Counted from the first letter of the stretch, positions 16,828 to 25,682 are shown. The stretch: DNA of 64,000 nt from an uncultured Rhizobium sp. (GCA_945952415.1 CAMFIF010000007.1:119348-183347), one strand, 5' to 3'. A program made the numbers and translations. The notes: generated from the sequence alone by a model not told the origin.

Positions 16828-18146
16828 GTGGCTTGCTGATTGCGGCGCCGTCTTCCGGTTCGGGCAAGACGACGGTGACGCTTGGGCTGTTGCGGGCGCT
16901 GAAGAACCGCGGCGTGGCGCTGGCCCCCGGCAAGGCCGGGCCCGATTATATCGATCCGGCCTTCCATGCGGAGGCGAGCGGTACGGCCTGTCTGAATTTC
17001 GATCCCTGGGGCATGCGACCGGAGCTTCTGCTGGCCAATGCGACGCTGCATGCGGGCGGCGGGCGCACCCTCGTCATCGAGGCGATGATGGGGCTTTACG
17101 ACAGCGCGGTCGACGGCCATGGCTCGCCTGCCGATCTCGCCGCCATTCTCGGCCTCAGCGTCATTCTCGTGGTGGATTGCCGGGGCATGTCCCATTCCAT
17201 AGCGGCGCTTGTCGGGGGCTTTGCCAATCACCGCATCGATACGCGCATTGCGGGCGTCATTCTCAACCGGGTGAATTCCGACCGGCATGAACGGATGCTG
17301 CGCGATGCGCTGGAGCAGATCCGCATGCCGGTTCTGGCCGTCCTGCGCTCCTCCAAGGAGCTTGTGGTTCCCGAACGTCATCTCGGCCTCGTGCAAGCGG
17401 GCGAGATTGGCGGTCTCGATGCCTTCATCGAAAAGGCGGCTTCTGCCGTCGGCGCCAAGGCGGATTTCGACAAGATCCTGCTGGCCGCGCGCCAGGTGCC
17501 GCAGCGGCCGTCGGAGGCCAATATTCCCCGTCTGCCGCCGCTCGGAAACCGGATCGCCATTGCACGCGACACGGCCTTTGCCTTCGTTTACGAGCATATG
17601 TTGCTCGGCTGGCGGCGGCGCGGTGCGGACATCAGCTTCTTTTCGCCGCTCAACGACGAGGCGCCCGATGCGGGCGCCGATGCGATCTATCTGCCCGGCG
17701 GCTATCCGGAGCTGCATGCGGGTCGGCTTGCGGCCAACAGCCGGTTCCTGGAAGGCGTGCGGCAGGCGGCGGCGCGGGGCGTGCGCGTCTTCGGCGAATG
17801 CGGCGGCTACATGACTCTGGGCGAGGGGCTTGTCGATGCGGCAGGCGAGCGCCACGCCATGCTGGGTTTGCTGCCGCTCGTGACCAGCTTCCAGCAGCGC
17901 AAGCGCCATCTCGGCTATCGCTACCTGACGCCGCGTCCCGGTGCGCCCTTCAGCCAGCCGATGCGCGGCCACGAATTCCACTATGCCTCCATCCTCTCGG
18001 AAGGCGGGGGGGCGGACCGGCTCTTCAATGCCCGGGATGCAGCCGGCAACGATCTCGGCGCGGTGGGGCTGGTGCGCGGCTCGGTCGCCGGGTCCTTCAT
18101 GCATCTCGTCGATATCGAGGGGGATGGCCGGTGGAAGCGCCGCTGA
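16824..18146 (+). CDS. cobB: Hydrogenobyrinic/cobyrinic acid a,c-diamide synthase
   Basis: A 440-residue glutamine- and ATP-dependent amidotransferase that amidates the a and c carboxylates of the corrin ring. The N-terminal dethiobiotin-synthetase-like domain has a P-loop (APSSGSGKTTVTLGLL, residues 8-23) and the segment GKAGPDYIDPAFH. The C-terminal class I glutaminase domain carries the nucleophilic cysteine in FGECGGYMTLG near residue 331 and the partner histidine in GHEFHYAS. The aerobic set here suggests hydrogenobyrinate as substrate. It overlaps cobC by 16 bases. Confidence 0.95.
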   Translation: MSGLLIAAPSSGSGKTTVTLGLLRALKNRGVALAPGKAGPDYIDPAFHAEASGTACLNFDPWGMRPELLLANATLHAGGGRTLVIEAMMGLYDSAVDGHGSPADLAAILGLSVILVVDCRGMSHSIAALVGGFANHRIDTRIAGVILNRVNSDRHERMLRDALEQIRMPVLAVLRSSKELVVPERHLGLVQAGEIGGLDAFIEKAASAVGAKADFDKILLAARQVPQRPSEANIPRLPPLGNRIAIARDTAFAFVYEHMLLGWRRRGADISFFSPLNDEAPDAGADAIYLPGGYPELHAGRLAANSRFLEGVRQAAARGVRVFGECGGYMTLGEGLVDAAGERHAMLGLLPLVTSFQQRKRHLGYRYLTPRPGAPFSQPMRGHEFHYASILSEGGGADRLFNARDAAGNDLGAVGLVRGSVAGSFMHLVDIEGDGRWKRR

Positions 18147-19168
18147 CCGCATCGCCCTCGTCCATCGACACGGCGCCGATCCTGCACGGGGGCGGCGTGA
18201 CGGAAGCCGCCCGCGCCTATGGTGGCGCGCCCGAGGAATGGCTCGATCTTTCGACCGGCATCAACCCCAATCCCGTTTCGATACCCGAGATACCGCTTGC
18301 CGCCTGGCACCGCCTGCCGGACCGGCATCTCACCGATGCGGCGCGGCTCACCGCCCAGGCCTATTACGGCGCCCCTCATTGCCTGCCGCTGCCTGCCCCC
18401 GGCACGCAATCGGTGATCCAGCACATGCCGAAGCTTGCCGATCCCGCCCGGCGGGTCGCGGTTCTCTCGCCCACCTATGGCGAATATGCCCGTGTGCTGG
18501 CCGCCGCGGGCCTCGCAGTCGACCGCATTGCGACCCTTGAGGACGTGACGGCGGAACACGGGCTGGTCGTTATCGTCAATCCGAACAATCCGACGGGGCG
18601 GATCCATGACCGCGCGGCGCTGCTCGATGCCGCCCGGGCGCTCCATGCCCGGGGGGCACGGCTTCACGTGGACGAAGCCTTTGCCGATGGCGGGGCGGCG
18701 GAAAGTCTTGCGGGCGATGCGGGCCTCACGCCCGGGCTCACGGTTTTCCGCTCCTTCGGCAAGTTTTTCGGTCTTGCGGGCCTCCGGCTCGGCTTCGTGC
18801 TGGGGTCGGAGGCGGATCTCGCCCGCTTTGCCGATTGGCTGGGGCCCTGGCCGGTTTCCGGTCCTGCCCTCGTGATTGCCGAGCGGCTGATGCGGAGCGA
18901 TCTATCGCCCCTGCGGGAGAAGATTGCCGCCCGGTCGCGGGCGCTTCAGGGCGTGCTTGAGGGCGCGGGGCTCACCCTTGCCGGCGGGGCCAGCCTCTTT
19001 ACCCTCGTCGCCCATCCGCATGCGGCCCGGCTTCACGATCATCTCTGCCGCCATCATATTCTGGTGCGGAAATTCGATTATGAGCCAAGCTGGCTGCGCT
19101 TCGGTCTTGCGCCCGACGAGGCGGCGGACCGCCGGCTTTCACAGGCTCTCCAGGGATTTGCCGCATGA
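18131..19168 (+). CDS. cobC: Threonine-phosphate decarboxylase-like PLP enzyme CobC
   Basis: A 345-residue class I/II aminotransferase-fold enzyme that supplies (R)-1-amino-2-propanol phosphate for the cobinamide side chain. It has ILHGGGVTEAARAYG and WLDLSTGINPNP near the start, VVIVNPNNPTGR in the middle, and FRSFGKFFGLAGLRLGF around the PLP lysine. I place the start at GTG 18131, preceded by GAGGGGG about 7 bases upstream, giving VEAPLTASPSS. The open frame continues much further upstream but only inside cobB. Its end overlaps the cobD start by 4 bases. Confidence 0.92.
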   Translation: MEAPLTASPSSIDTAPILHGGGVTEAARAYGGAPEEWLDLSTGINPNPVSIPEIPLAAWHRLPDRHLTDAARLTAQAYYGAPHCLPLPAPGTQSVIQHMPKLADPARRVAVLSPTYGEYARVLAAAGLAVDRIATLEDVTAEHGLVVIVNPNNPTGRIHDRAALLDAARALHARGARLHVDEAFADGGAAESLAGDAGLTPGLTVFRSFGKFFGLAGLRLGFVLGSEADLARFADWLGPWPVSGPALVIAERLMRSDLSPLREKIAARSRALQGVLEGAGLTLAGGASLFTLVAHPHAARLHDHLCRHHILVRKFDYEPSWLRFGLAPDEAADRRLSQALQGFAA

Positions 19169-20142
19169 GCTTCCGCTTTCTGACGCTTGTTCTCGGCCTC
19201 GTCCTCGACCGGATCGTCGGCGATCCGGACTGGCTCTGGCGCAAATATCCCCATCCGGTCGTGATCTTCGGCAAGGCCATCGCGTTTTTCGACCGGCGCT
19301 GGAACAGTTCCGGTCTCAGCTTTGCGGCGCGCAAGCGCAATGGCGCGGTGGCTCTGGCGATCCTGCTGCTTGGCAGTCTGGCGCTCGGGCGGCTGATCCA
19401 TCTGGTGCTGCTGCCCTTTGGTCTTTTGGGTCTTCTTGCGGAGGCTGTCCTCGTCGGCGTGCTGCTGGCGCAGAAAAGCCTTGCCGACCATGTGCGGGCG
19501 GTTGCCGGCGGGCTGCGGCAGGGCGGCCTTGCGGGCGGGCGCCGGGCAGTTTCGATGATCGTCGGGCGTGACCCGGAAACGCTCGACGAGCCGGCGGTCT
19601 GCCGCGCCGCGATCGAGAGCCTTTCGGAGAATTTTTCCGATGGCGTGGTGGCGCCGGCCTTCTGGTATGCGCTTCTCGGACTTCCGGGCCTCTTCGCCTA
19701 CAAGATGCTGAACACCGCCGACAGCATGATCGGCCACAAGTCGGAGCGCTATCTTGCCTTCGGCTGGGCCTCTGCCCGGACGGATGACTGGGCGAACTGG
19801 GTGCCGGCCCGGCTTTCCGTGCTGCTCATCGCCGCGGCGGCGCTCGGTCACGGCGGGCTTGCGGCGGCGCGGCGGGCGGTCGGCACGGCGCTTCGCGATG
19901 CGGGTCTGCATCGCTCGCCGAATTCCGGCTGGCCGGAAAGCGCGATGGCGGGCGCCATCGATATCCAGCTTGCCGGGCCGCGCATCTATGGCGGCGAGCG
20001 GGTGAGCGAGCCGATGATGAACGGGGCCGGGCGCGCCGGGATCGGCGCCGCCGATGTCGAGCAGGCCATCCGGGTCTTCCTCGATGCCTGCACGGCGCTG
20101 ACCGTGACCGCCGCACTGGTGCTTCTCCTTGCCCTTCTCTGA
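19165..20142 (+). CDS. cobD: Adenosylcobinamide-phosphate synthase CobD (CbiB type)
   Basis: A 325-residue inner-membrane protein that attaches aminopropanol (phosphate) to the f side chain of adenosylcobyric acid. Family signatures include LVLDRIVGDPDWLWRKYPHPVVIFGK at the N-terminus, the GRDPETLDEPAVCRAAIESLSENFSDG block, and the C-terminal PNSGWPESAMAGA. Several hydrophobic helices fit a membrane location, which can help the last pathway steps. It ends the cobA-B-C-D operon. Confidence 0.95.
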   Translation: MSFRFLTLVLGLVLDRIVGDPDWLWRKYPHPVVIFGKAIAFFDRRWNSSGLSFAARKRNGAVALAILLLGSLALGRLIHLVLLPFGLLGLLAEAVLVGVLLAQKSLADHVRAVAGGLRQGGLAGGRRAVSMIVGRDPETLDEPAVCRAAIESLSENFSDGVVAPAFWYALLGLPGLFAYKMLNTADSMIGHKSERYLAFGWASARTDDWANWVPARLSVLLIAAAALGHGGLAAARRAVGTALRDAGLHRSPNSGWPESAMAGAIDIQLAGPRIYGGERVSEPMMNGAGRAGIGAADVEQAIRVFLDACTALTVTAALVLLLALL

Positions 20143-20289
20143 GGGGCGGGAGCGGGCGGCCTTTTCAAGTATTCATCAAGGATTTACCACAAGCGAGCTG
20201 TAATGGCACAGTTTTGCCATGTTTCAGTCTCTTTCAACCTTTGACTGTTTTTCTCTCCCCCATCTCGATACACAAAAAGGGGGATAAAG

Positions 20290-20718
20290 ATGAAAAAGAT
20301 AGTCCAGGCAATGGCAGCCCTCCTGATCGGCATGGGCCTCGCAACCGCCTCGCAAGCGGCCACTCTGGTCGCGAAGGTCAGCATCGCGGACCAGAAGATG
20401 GTTGTTTATAAAAACGGTTTTGAGAAGTATAGCTGGCCCGTTTCGACCGCCCGGCGCGGCTATTACACGCCCGTTGGCAATTATACCGCCAAGTGGGCTT
20501 CGAAGAACCACCGCTCGAAGAAATATGACAATGCGCCCATGCCCTTCGCCATCTTCTTCAATGGCGGCTATGCGGTGCATGCCACCTTCGACCTGAAGCG
20601 CCTCGGCCGCCCGGCCTCCCATGGCTGCGTGCGCCTCCACCCGGACAATGCGGCGACCTTCTTCTCCATGGCGCTGGAGGAAGGCCTCGGCAACACGAAG
20701 ATCATCATCACCCAGTAA
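20290..20718 (+). CDS. Secreted L,D-transpeptidase (YkuD domain)
   Basis: A 142-residue exported protein. Residues 1-23 form a signal peptide (MKK, a hydrophobic core, then ATASQA). The rest is one YkuD catalytic domain: VHATFDLKRLGRPASHGCVRLHP contains the active-site His and the SHGCVR cysteine near residue 113. Such enzymes make 3-3 peptidoglycan cross-links or attach proteins to peptidoglycan in the periplasm. There is no peptidoglycan-binding module. It has its own ribosome-binding site (GGGGGAT) and a structured terminator after it. Confidence 0.9.
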   Translation: MKKIVQAMAALLIGMGLATASQAATLVAKVSIADQKMVVYKNGFEKYSWPVSTARRGYYTPVGNYTAKWASKNHRSKKYDNAPMPFAIFFNGGYAVHATFDLKRLGRPASHGCVRLHPDNAATFFSMALEEGLGNTKIIITQ

Positions 20719-20752
20719 GGCCTTCGCGCTCCAGAAGGCGCGCTTACATCCG

Positions 20753-20790
20753 TCCCGGCCGGAGGGCAGGCTGCCCCCGCCGGGATCTTT
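20753..20790 (+). terminator. Structured terminator after the L,D-transpeptidase gene
   Basis: TCCCGGC (20753-20759) pairs with GCCGGGA (20779-20785) around a nested GGGCAG/CTGCCC hairpin and is followed by TCTTTCGTTT. It lies 34 bases after the gene. A separate 8-bp inverted repeat (CACAATGC...GCATTGTG, 20801-20827) follows; its role is unknown. Confidence 0.55.
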
Positions 20791-20919
20791 CGTTTCGACC
20801 CACAATGCTCCTTGACGGGGCATTGTGCGCGGCGACCGCCTTATCCGTCATTAAGGTTAATCTGTTTCCCGTTCTCCCGCTTGATACTCGGCTCTTGCGA
20901 ACCGGGTACGGTTTGAATA

Positions 20920-20949
20920 TTGACATACCATATATTAGGAATGTTTAAA
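20920..20949 (+). promoter_or_regulatory. Likely promoter of the RTX-repeat gene
   Basis: TTGACA at 20920-20925, then 18 bases to TTTAAA at 20944-20949, in an AT-rich island unlike the GC-rich surroundings. It lies directly before the ribosome-binding site of the gene starting at 20971, so the leader would be short. Confidence 0.4.
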
Positions 20950-20970
20950 TTTTAATAATTGGAGATGGGC

Positions 20971-22356
20971 ATGCTTTTGACCAGGAAACCGATTCTGCTG
21001 ACCGCCATCGGCACGCAGTCGACCGTCATTCAGGCGGACAGCGCAACCGCGAATACGATCTTTGCCGCCGACACCGACAGCCAGCTTTATGGCGGCGGCT
21101 TTCGCGACGTGCTGAGGGGCGGGAAGGGCAACGACCTGCTCTTCGGGCTCGATGGCAATGACACGCTGAGCGGCGGGGCCGGGAATGACCGTCTCGATGG
21201 CGGTACCGGCAATGACTGGCTGGATGGCGGCAGCGGCAATGACGTGCTGACCGGCGGTGCCGGCCGGGACAGTTTTGCCTTTCAGGTGAACAATTACGGC
21301 GCCTCCGTGAATTTCTCGAAGGATATCGGGCAGGACGTGGTGACCGATTTCACCTCGGGGGAGGACCAGATCGACCTGACATCTGTCTTTGCCCGCTTCA
21401 AGGATGCGGATGTTCAGGACATCATCGATGCGCTGACGATCGCCGCCGCGCCATTGCGCAAGGGCGTCGATTCCGCCGGCGTCAGCGATCCCGTGCGGAT
21501 CAATGGCGATGCCTTCGGTCTCAATGGCGAGCGCTATGATTTCCAAGTGGAGGCCCGCACGGATTTCGCGCGCAACAAGACGGTCGAGCTCTGGATCAAG
21601 AATGCCGATGACGGCGCCGATAGCGGCGCGCTCATCCGTTTCCAGAACCTGTCCGGGTTCAAGGCTACGGATTTCCTGCGGGAAACGGTGAAGATCGCGC
21701 AAGGGACGGCTGCCGCCGATACGCTGGATTACAGCACGCTCGGGGGTAACAAGGGGGTGAAGGTCTATGGCTTTGCCGGTGACGACAAGCTCATCGGAAC
21801 GGCCAATGACGACTATTTCTTCGGCGATGCGGGCGCGGACACGATCCAGGGCGGCGGCGGCAGCGACAATCTCTACGGCAGCGGCAGCGGCGACCGGCTC
21901 TTCGGCGACGGTGGGGATGACTTCCTCTATGGCGGCGTCAATGGCGGCTATATCGACGGCAAGGGCAAAGGCGTCGGCACGGATGTGCTGACGGGCGGCG
22001 CCGGCCGCGACACCTTCGTCTTCGGCGGCAAGGTGGTGTTCGACGGTGCCGGGAACCCGAATTTCGTTTTCGATCAGGGCGCAACCGTGATCACCGATTT
22101 CAAGGCGGGCGAGGATCGAATCAAGATCGCCAACACGGCGGGATTCAGCGGCAACCTGAAATGGGCCACACTCGACTATGATTTCGATGCCAAGGAGATC
22201 GCCTCCCATCTGACGGTCGGTACGGCGGACAAGAACGATCTGGTCTTCACCGACGGGGCGACCAAATATCTGCTCGACGACTTCTTCCTGATCAACAAGG
22301 GGCTGACGCTGGCAAGCGTGAAGGCCCAGGTGGACCTCTACTTCACCTTCGCCTGA
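20971..22356 (+). CDS. RTX-type calcium-binding repeat protein, probably type I secreted
   Basis: A 461-residue protein with two groups of glycine/aspartate-rich nonapeptides of the GGxGNDxLxG type, at about residues 40-100 (GGKGNDLLFGLDGNDTLSGG) and 265-330 (GFAGDDKLIGTANDDYF). Each group is followed by an AGRD(S/T)F.F...DF..GEDxI block common at RTX ends. There is no N-terminal signal peptide. Such repeats bind calcium outside the cell after export through a type I (ABC/MFP/TolC) system, but no secretion genes are nearby. No enzymatic domain is recognised between the blocks. GGAG lies 6 bases before the ATG at 20971. Confidence 0.85.
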   Translation: MLLTRKPILLTAIGTQSTVIQADSATANTIFAADTDSQLYGGGFRDVLRGGKGNDLLFGLDGNDTLSGGAGNDRLDGGTGNDWLDGGSGNDVLTGGAGRDSFAFQVNNYGASVNFSKDIGQDVVTDFTSGEDQIDLTSVFARFKDADVQDIIDALTIAAAPLRKGVDSAGVSDPVRINGDAFGLNGERYDFQVEARTDFARNKTVELWIKNADDGADSGALIRFQNLSGFKATDFLRETVKIAQGTAAADTLDYSTLGGNKGVKVYGFAGDDKLIGTANDDYFFGDAGADTIQGGGGSDNLYGSGSGDRLFGDGGDDFLYGGVNGGYIDGKGKGVGTDVLTGGAGRDTFVFGGKVVFDGAGNPNFVFDQGATVITDFKAGEDRIKIANTAGFSGNLKWATLDYDFDAKEIASHLTVGTADKNDLVFTDGATKYLLDDFFLINKGLTLASVKAQVDLYFTFA

Positions 22357-22374
22357 GCGGAGATCACAACAAAC

Positions 22375-22407
22375 CGCGCTGCCCTCACGAAGAGAGAGGG
22401 CGGCGCG
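22375..22407. terminator. Bidirectional terminator between the RTX gene and fnrN
   Basis: CGCGCTGCCCTC pairs with GAGGGCGGCGCG, 12 bp with one G-U pair on the plus strand, around a 9-base loop. It lies 18 bases after the RTX gene and 26 bases past the end of the convergent fnrN. T-runs are weak on both sides. Confidence 0.5.
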
Positions 22408-22432
22408 CATTCATTCTGGCGGTCAGGGCGCG

Positions 22433-23158
22433 TCAGTCGTTTCCGGCGGCGCGGGCGAGGCGGTCCATGTCTGGAACCGTGACCAGGCGATTGTTCTCGA
22501 TCTGAATCACGCCGTCCTTGCGCAGCTTGGTCATCTGGCGGCTGACGGTCTCGATGGTGAGGCCGAGGAAATCGGCAATGTCGGCGCGTGACAGCGGCAG
22601 CTCATAGGTCATGCTCTCGCCCTTCTCGGGATCGAGATGGGTGGCGATGAGGTAGAGGAAGCTTGCCACCTTTTCCTGTGCGGTCTTGCGGCCCAGCGTC
22701 AGCATCCAGTCGCGGGCTTCGTCCAGTTCCTTGAGGGCCTGGTTATGGAGCTGGTGTTCGAGATTGGAGGATTCCGCCATCAGCCGCTCGACGATTGGCT
22801 TGGGGAAGACGCAGACTTCCGTATCGGTTGCGGCTTCGGCGGTCAGGGTGCTTTCTGCATGGAAGGGGCGGCCGATGAAGTCGGGCGCAAATTGCAGGCC
22901 GACGATCTGCTGGCGACCGTCCGCCATCATCTTCGAGAGCTTGATCACGCCCTTCAGAATATTGGAATAGGAGGCGACGCGCTCTCCCTGGCCGACGACC
23001 TCATTGCCCGCATGCACGAGCTTGCGGTTGGAATGCTTGGAAAGCTCCACCAGCTGTTGCGGCGTGAGCACGCCGCAGACCCCGCCATGCCGGGCCTCGC
23101 AGGAGCGGCAAACGACCGGAATATCCGAGTTGTGAATATCCTTGCGCAGTATGTCCAT
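22433..23158 (-). CDS. fnrN: Oxygen-sensing Crp/Fnr-family regulator FnrN
   Basis: A 241-residue regulator. Cysteines at 17, 20, 28 and 116 can hold an oxygen-labile 4Fe-4S cluster, as in Fnr/FnrN; FixK-type proteins lack them. A cyclic-nucleotide-like sensor domain follows, then a C-terminal helix-turn-helix (LSRADIADFLGLTIETVSRQMTKL) with the E..SR recognition residues for TTGAT-type half-sites. It is divergent from hemN. It probably activates hemN, ccoNOQP and fixGHIS at low oxygen, since all have matching boxes in this window. No complete box was found right before its own start. Confidence 0.93.
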   Translation of the reverse strand: MDILRKDIHNSDIPVVCRSCEARHGGVCGVLTPQQLVELSKHSNRKLVHAGNEVVGQGERVASYSNILKGVIKLSKMMADGRQQIVGLQFAPDFIGRPFHAESTLTAEAATDTEVCVFPKPIVERLMAESSNLEHQLHNQALKELDEARDWMLTLGRKTAQEKVASFLYLIATHLDPEKGESMTYELPLSRADIADFLGLTIETVSRQMTKLRKDGVIQIENNRLVTVPDMDRLARAAGND

Positions 23159-23311
23159 CCTGTCCCCCGCGTCGCCGTGCCTTCCCTGTGGGGGCTTGCA
23201 TTTGCCTTGCGATTTCCAGTGGTTGCCTAGTCAATTCGGCTGACCGTTTCAATCGCCCGCGCAAAATTGCTCCCCGGCATTTCGCCGCACATAATGGTGG
23301 TACGATGCAAT

Positions 23312-23325
23312 TTGATCGAAGTCAA
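23312..23325 (+). promoter_or_regulatory. FNR/FixK box upstream of hemN
   Basis: TTGAT-cgaa-GTCAA, one base from the symmetrical TTGAT-N4-ATCAA. A class II site centred 41.5 bases before transcription would start RNA near 23360. This favours translation from GTG 23400 over ATG 23361. It may also act on divergent fnrN. Confidence 0.75.
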
Positions 23326-23399
23326 AGAGCAAAGCTTTCGACCAAGGTAGGGACGTCCTTATGCCGCATGGCAGGATTGTCGAAGAAAGGCTGAAGGCC

Positions 23400-24749
23400 G
23401 TGACCGAAGAGCTCCTGACGAAGTATTCCGCCGCCGTTCCCCGCTATACGAGCTATCCCACGGCACCGCATTTCGGCCCTGCGGTCGATGCGGCGACCTA
23501 TGGCGGCTGGCTTCGCGACCTGAAGCCGGGGCAGACGCTTTCGCTCTATTTCCACATTCCCTATTGCGACCGGCTGTGCTGGTTCTGTGCCTGCCACACC
23601 AAGCATACGCTGAAATATGAGCCGATCACCAAATATCTCCTCTCGCTGAAGCGGGAGATCGAGACCATCGGCGCCCTTGTCGATCGCGGCACGCGGGTGA
23701 CGGCGGTGCATTTCGGCGGGGGTTCGCCGACCATGGTGAAGCCGGACGATCTCCGCGAGCTGATGGCCCATATCCGCGACCATTTTACCTTCGATCCCAA
23801 GGCGGAGATTTCCGTCGAGATGGACCCGAACGATCTTGATGATGCGCGCTATGACGCGCTTGCCGATATCGGCATGACGCGGGCGAGCCTCGGTGTGCAG
23901 GATTTCAATCCGGTCGTGCAGAAGGCGATCAACCGCATCCAGACCTTCGAGCATACGAAATCCGTGGTGGATGCGGTGAGGGCGCGCGGCGTGCATTCGG
24001 TCAATTGCGACATTCTCTATGGCCTGCCGCACCAGACCATCCAGTCCGTGGAGGCGACTGTCTCGCAAATCCTCTCGCTCGATCCGGACCGGGTGGCCCT
24101 GTTCGGCTATGCCCATGTGCCGTGGATGAAGAAGCACCAGACCATGATACCCGAGGCTGCGCTGCCCGATGCCATGGAGCGCTTCCGCCAGATGAGCCGG
24201 GCGGCCGAGATGCTGGTTTCGGCGGGCTACGAGCCGATCGGCATCGATCATTTCGCCAAACCTGCCGATACGCTGGCCATGGCGGCGCGGGAGGGCACGT
24301 TGCGGCGCAACTTCCAGGGCTATACGGATGATGCGGCCGATGCGCTGATCGGTTTCGGCGCCTCCTCCATCGGCCAGCTGCCGCAGGGCTACGTACAGAA
24401 CATGCCGGCAACCGGGGAATATGAGCGGATCGTCGATGCCGGCGGTCTTGCTGCGGTGCGGGGGATTGCGCTTTCCGCCGACGATCGGCTGCGGGCCGAG
24501 GTGATCGAGAAGGTGATGTGCGGCTTCGGCTTTGCCTTCGCACCGCTTCTTGCCCGCCACGGCGCGCTTGCCGATACCGTGATCCGCGAGGCGAAGGAAT
24601 TTGCCGCCGCCGACCGGGATGGCATCGCTTCAATCGATTCGACCGGTTTCTGGCTGACGGAGAGGGGAAAACCCTTCGCCAGGGTTGCGGCTGCCCGCTT
24701 CGATACCTATCTCGCCAACGGCAAGGGACGGCATTCGGTCGCCGTATGA
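23400..24749 (+). CDS. hemN: Oxygen-independent coproporphyrinogen-III oxidase (radical SAM)
   Basis: It decarboxylates coproporphyrinogen III to protoporphyrinogen IX without oxygen, keeping heme synthesis going in microoxic cells. The radical-SAM cluster motif is HIPYCDRLCWFCAC, and PRYTSYPTAPHF, GGGSPTM and HVPWMKKHQ are HemN signatures. I place the start at GTG 23400 (VTEELLTKYSAAVPRYTSYP, 449 residues, AAAGG 9 bases upstream). The position of the FNR box puts the transcript start near 23360, making the in-frame ATG at 23361 nearly leaderless; that start would add 13 residues. It is divergent from fnrN. Confidence 0.93.
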   Translation: MTEELLTKYSAAVPRYTSYPTAPHFGPAVDAATYGGWLRDLKPGQTLSLYFHIPYCDRLCWFCACHTKHTLKYEPITKYLLSLKREIETIGALVDRGTRVTAVHFGGGSPTMVKPDDLRELMAHIRDHFTFDPKAEISVEMDPNDLDDARYDALADIGMTRASLGVQDFNPVVQKAINRIQTFEHTKSVVDAVRARGVHSVNCDILYGLPHQTIQSVEATVSQILSLDPDRVALFGYAHVPWMKKHQTMIPEAALPDAMERFRQMSRAAEMLVSAGYEPIGIDHFAKPADTLAMAAREGTLRRNFQGYTDDAADALIGFGASSIGQLPQGYVQNMPATGEYERIVDAGGLAAVRGIALSADDRLRAEVIEKVMCGFGFAFAPLLARHGALADTVIREAKEFAAADRDGIASIDSTGFWLTERGKPFARVAAARFDTYLANGKGRHSVAV

Positions 24750-24877
24750 TGATTCATCATGCTGTTTCGGCCACAGGAAGGCGTCAAAATTTCCGCAATG
24801 CGGGAGGAAAGCATTGGCTTTTGGACGATCTTTCCCTATGACATGGGCCTGAATTGACATGACATGAGGTTAATGGC

Positions 24878-25156
24878 GTGACTGCTACATTCGACAAGGT
24901 TGCCGACATCATCGCGGAAACGAGCGAAATCGATCGCGAGACGATTACGCCCGAAAGCCACACGATCGATGACCTCGGCATCGACAGCCTTGACTTCCTC
25001 GACATCGTTTTCGCGATCGACAAGGAATTCGGCATCAAGATTCCGCTGGAGCAGTGGACCCAGGAAGTGAACGAGGGCAAGGTTTCCACCGAAGAATACT
25101 TCGTGCTGAAGAACCTCTGCGCCAAGATCGACGAACTGCGCGCCGCCAAGGCCTGA
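24878..25156 (+). CDS. acpXL: Acyl carrier protein AcpXL for very-long-chain lipid A acyl groups
   Basis: A 92-residue specialised acyl carrier protein carrying the 27-hydroxyoctacosanoic-type chain attached to lipid A in Rhizobiales. The phosphopantetheine site is Ser37 in [13 protein letters not shown]. It is longer than housekeeping AcpP (about 78 residues) and has the AcpXL-like middle [22 protein letters not shown]. The start is GTG. It opens a plus-strand run of six genes ending in lpxXL. Confidence 0.93.
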
Positions 25157-25184
25157 TCGCCGGCACTGCGGAACGGAGGCCCCC

Positions 25185-25673
25185 ATGCTCCTGGAATATT
25201 TCCAGATGATCGATCATGTGGAGGCCGTCGACCTCCAGAAGCGCGTTCTCAGGGCGCGCTCGGTCGTGCCCGAAAAAAGCCCCGTCTTCGAAGGACATTT
25301 CCCCGGGATGCCACTGGTGCCCGGGGTTTTGCTCATTGAAACCATGGCGCAGGCCAGCGGCTTCCTCGTGCTTGCGGTTACGGATTTCGCGGCCATGCCC
25401 TTCCTGATGAGCGTGGACGGCGCAAAGATGCGCACCTTCGTGGAGCCATCGACCGTTCTCGACATCGAGGCGGAGCTGGAACATGATGGTTCGGGTTTCG
25501 CCGTGACCAAGGCACGCATTACGGCCGGCGGCAAGAAGGTGTGCGATGCGCAGCTTAAGCTGCGGACCATGCCCTTCGACCAGGTGCCGCTCGCCGATAT
25601 CGTCAAGAACCGGGCCCGGGAAGTGGGTCTCATGGATGCCATTCGCGCGGGAGCGCCCGCATCCGGCAATTGA
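25185..25673 (+). CDS. FabZ-like 3-hydroxyacyl-ACP dehydratase of the acpXL cluster
   Basis: A 162-residue hot-dog fold protein. The catalytic segment FEGHFPGMPLVPGVLLIETMAQASG carries the FabZ histidine and, further along, the glutamate. It is expected to dehydrate 3-hydroxyacyl chains on AcpXL during very-long-chain elongation. It lies 28 bases after acpXL and 9 bases before the first ketosynthase-like gene, and is often called fabZXL in related clusters. Confidence 0.9.
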   Translation: MLLEYFQMIDHVEAVDLQKRVLRARSVVPEKSPVFEGHFPGMPLVPGVLLIETMAQASGFLVLAVTDFAAMPFLMSVDGAKMRTFVEPSTVLDIEAELEHDGSGFAVTKARITAGGKKVCDAQLKLRTMPFDQVPLADIVKNRAREVGLMDAIRAGAPASGN

Positions 25674-25682
25674 GGTAAGATC

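Noticed and set aside
17798..18130. Long open extension at the 5' end of cobC
   Set aside because: It lies entirely inside cobB in another frame and shows no CobC similarity; the GTG at 18131 gives the normal family start.
23200..23240. FNR box for fnrN autoregulation
   Set aside because: Only a half-site (GTCAA) is seen near 23231; no TTGAT partner at the right spacing.
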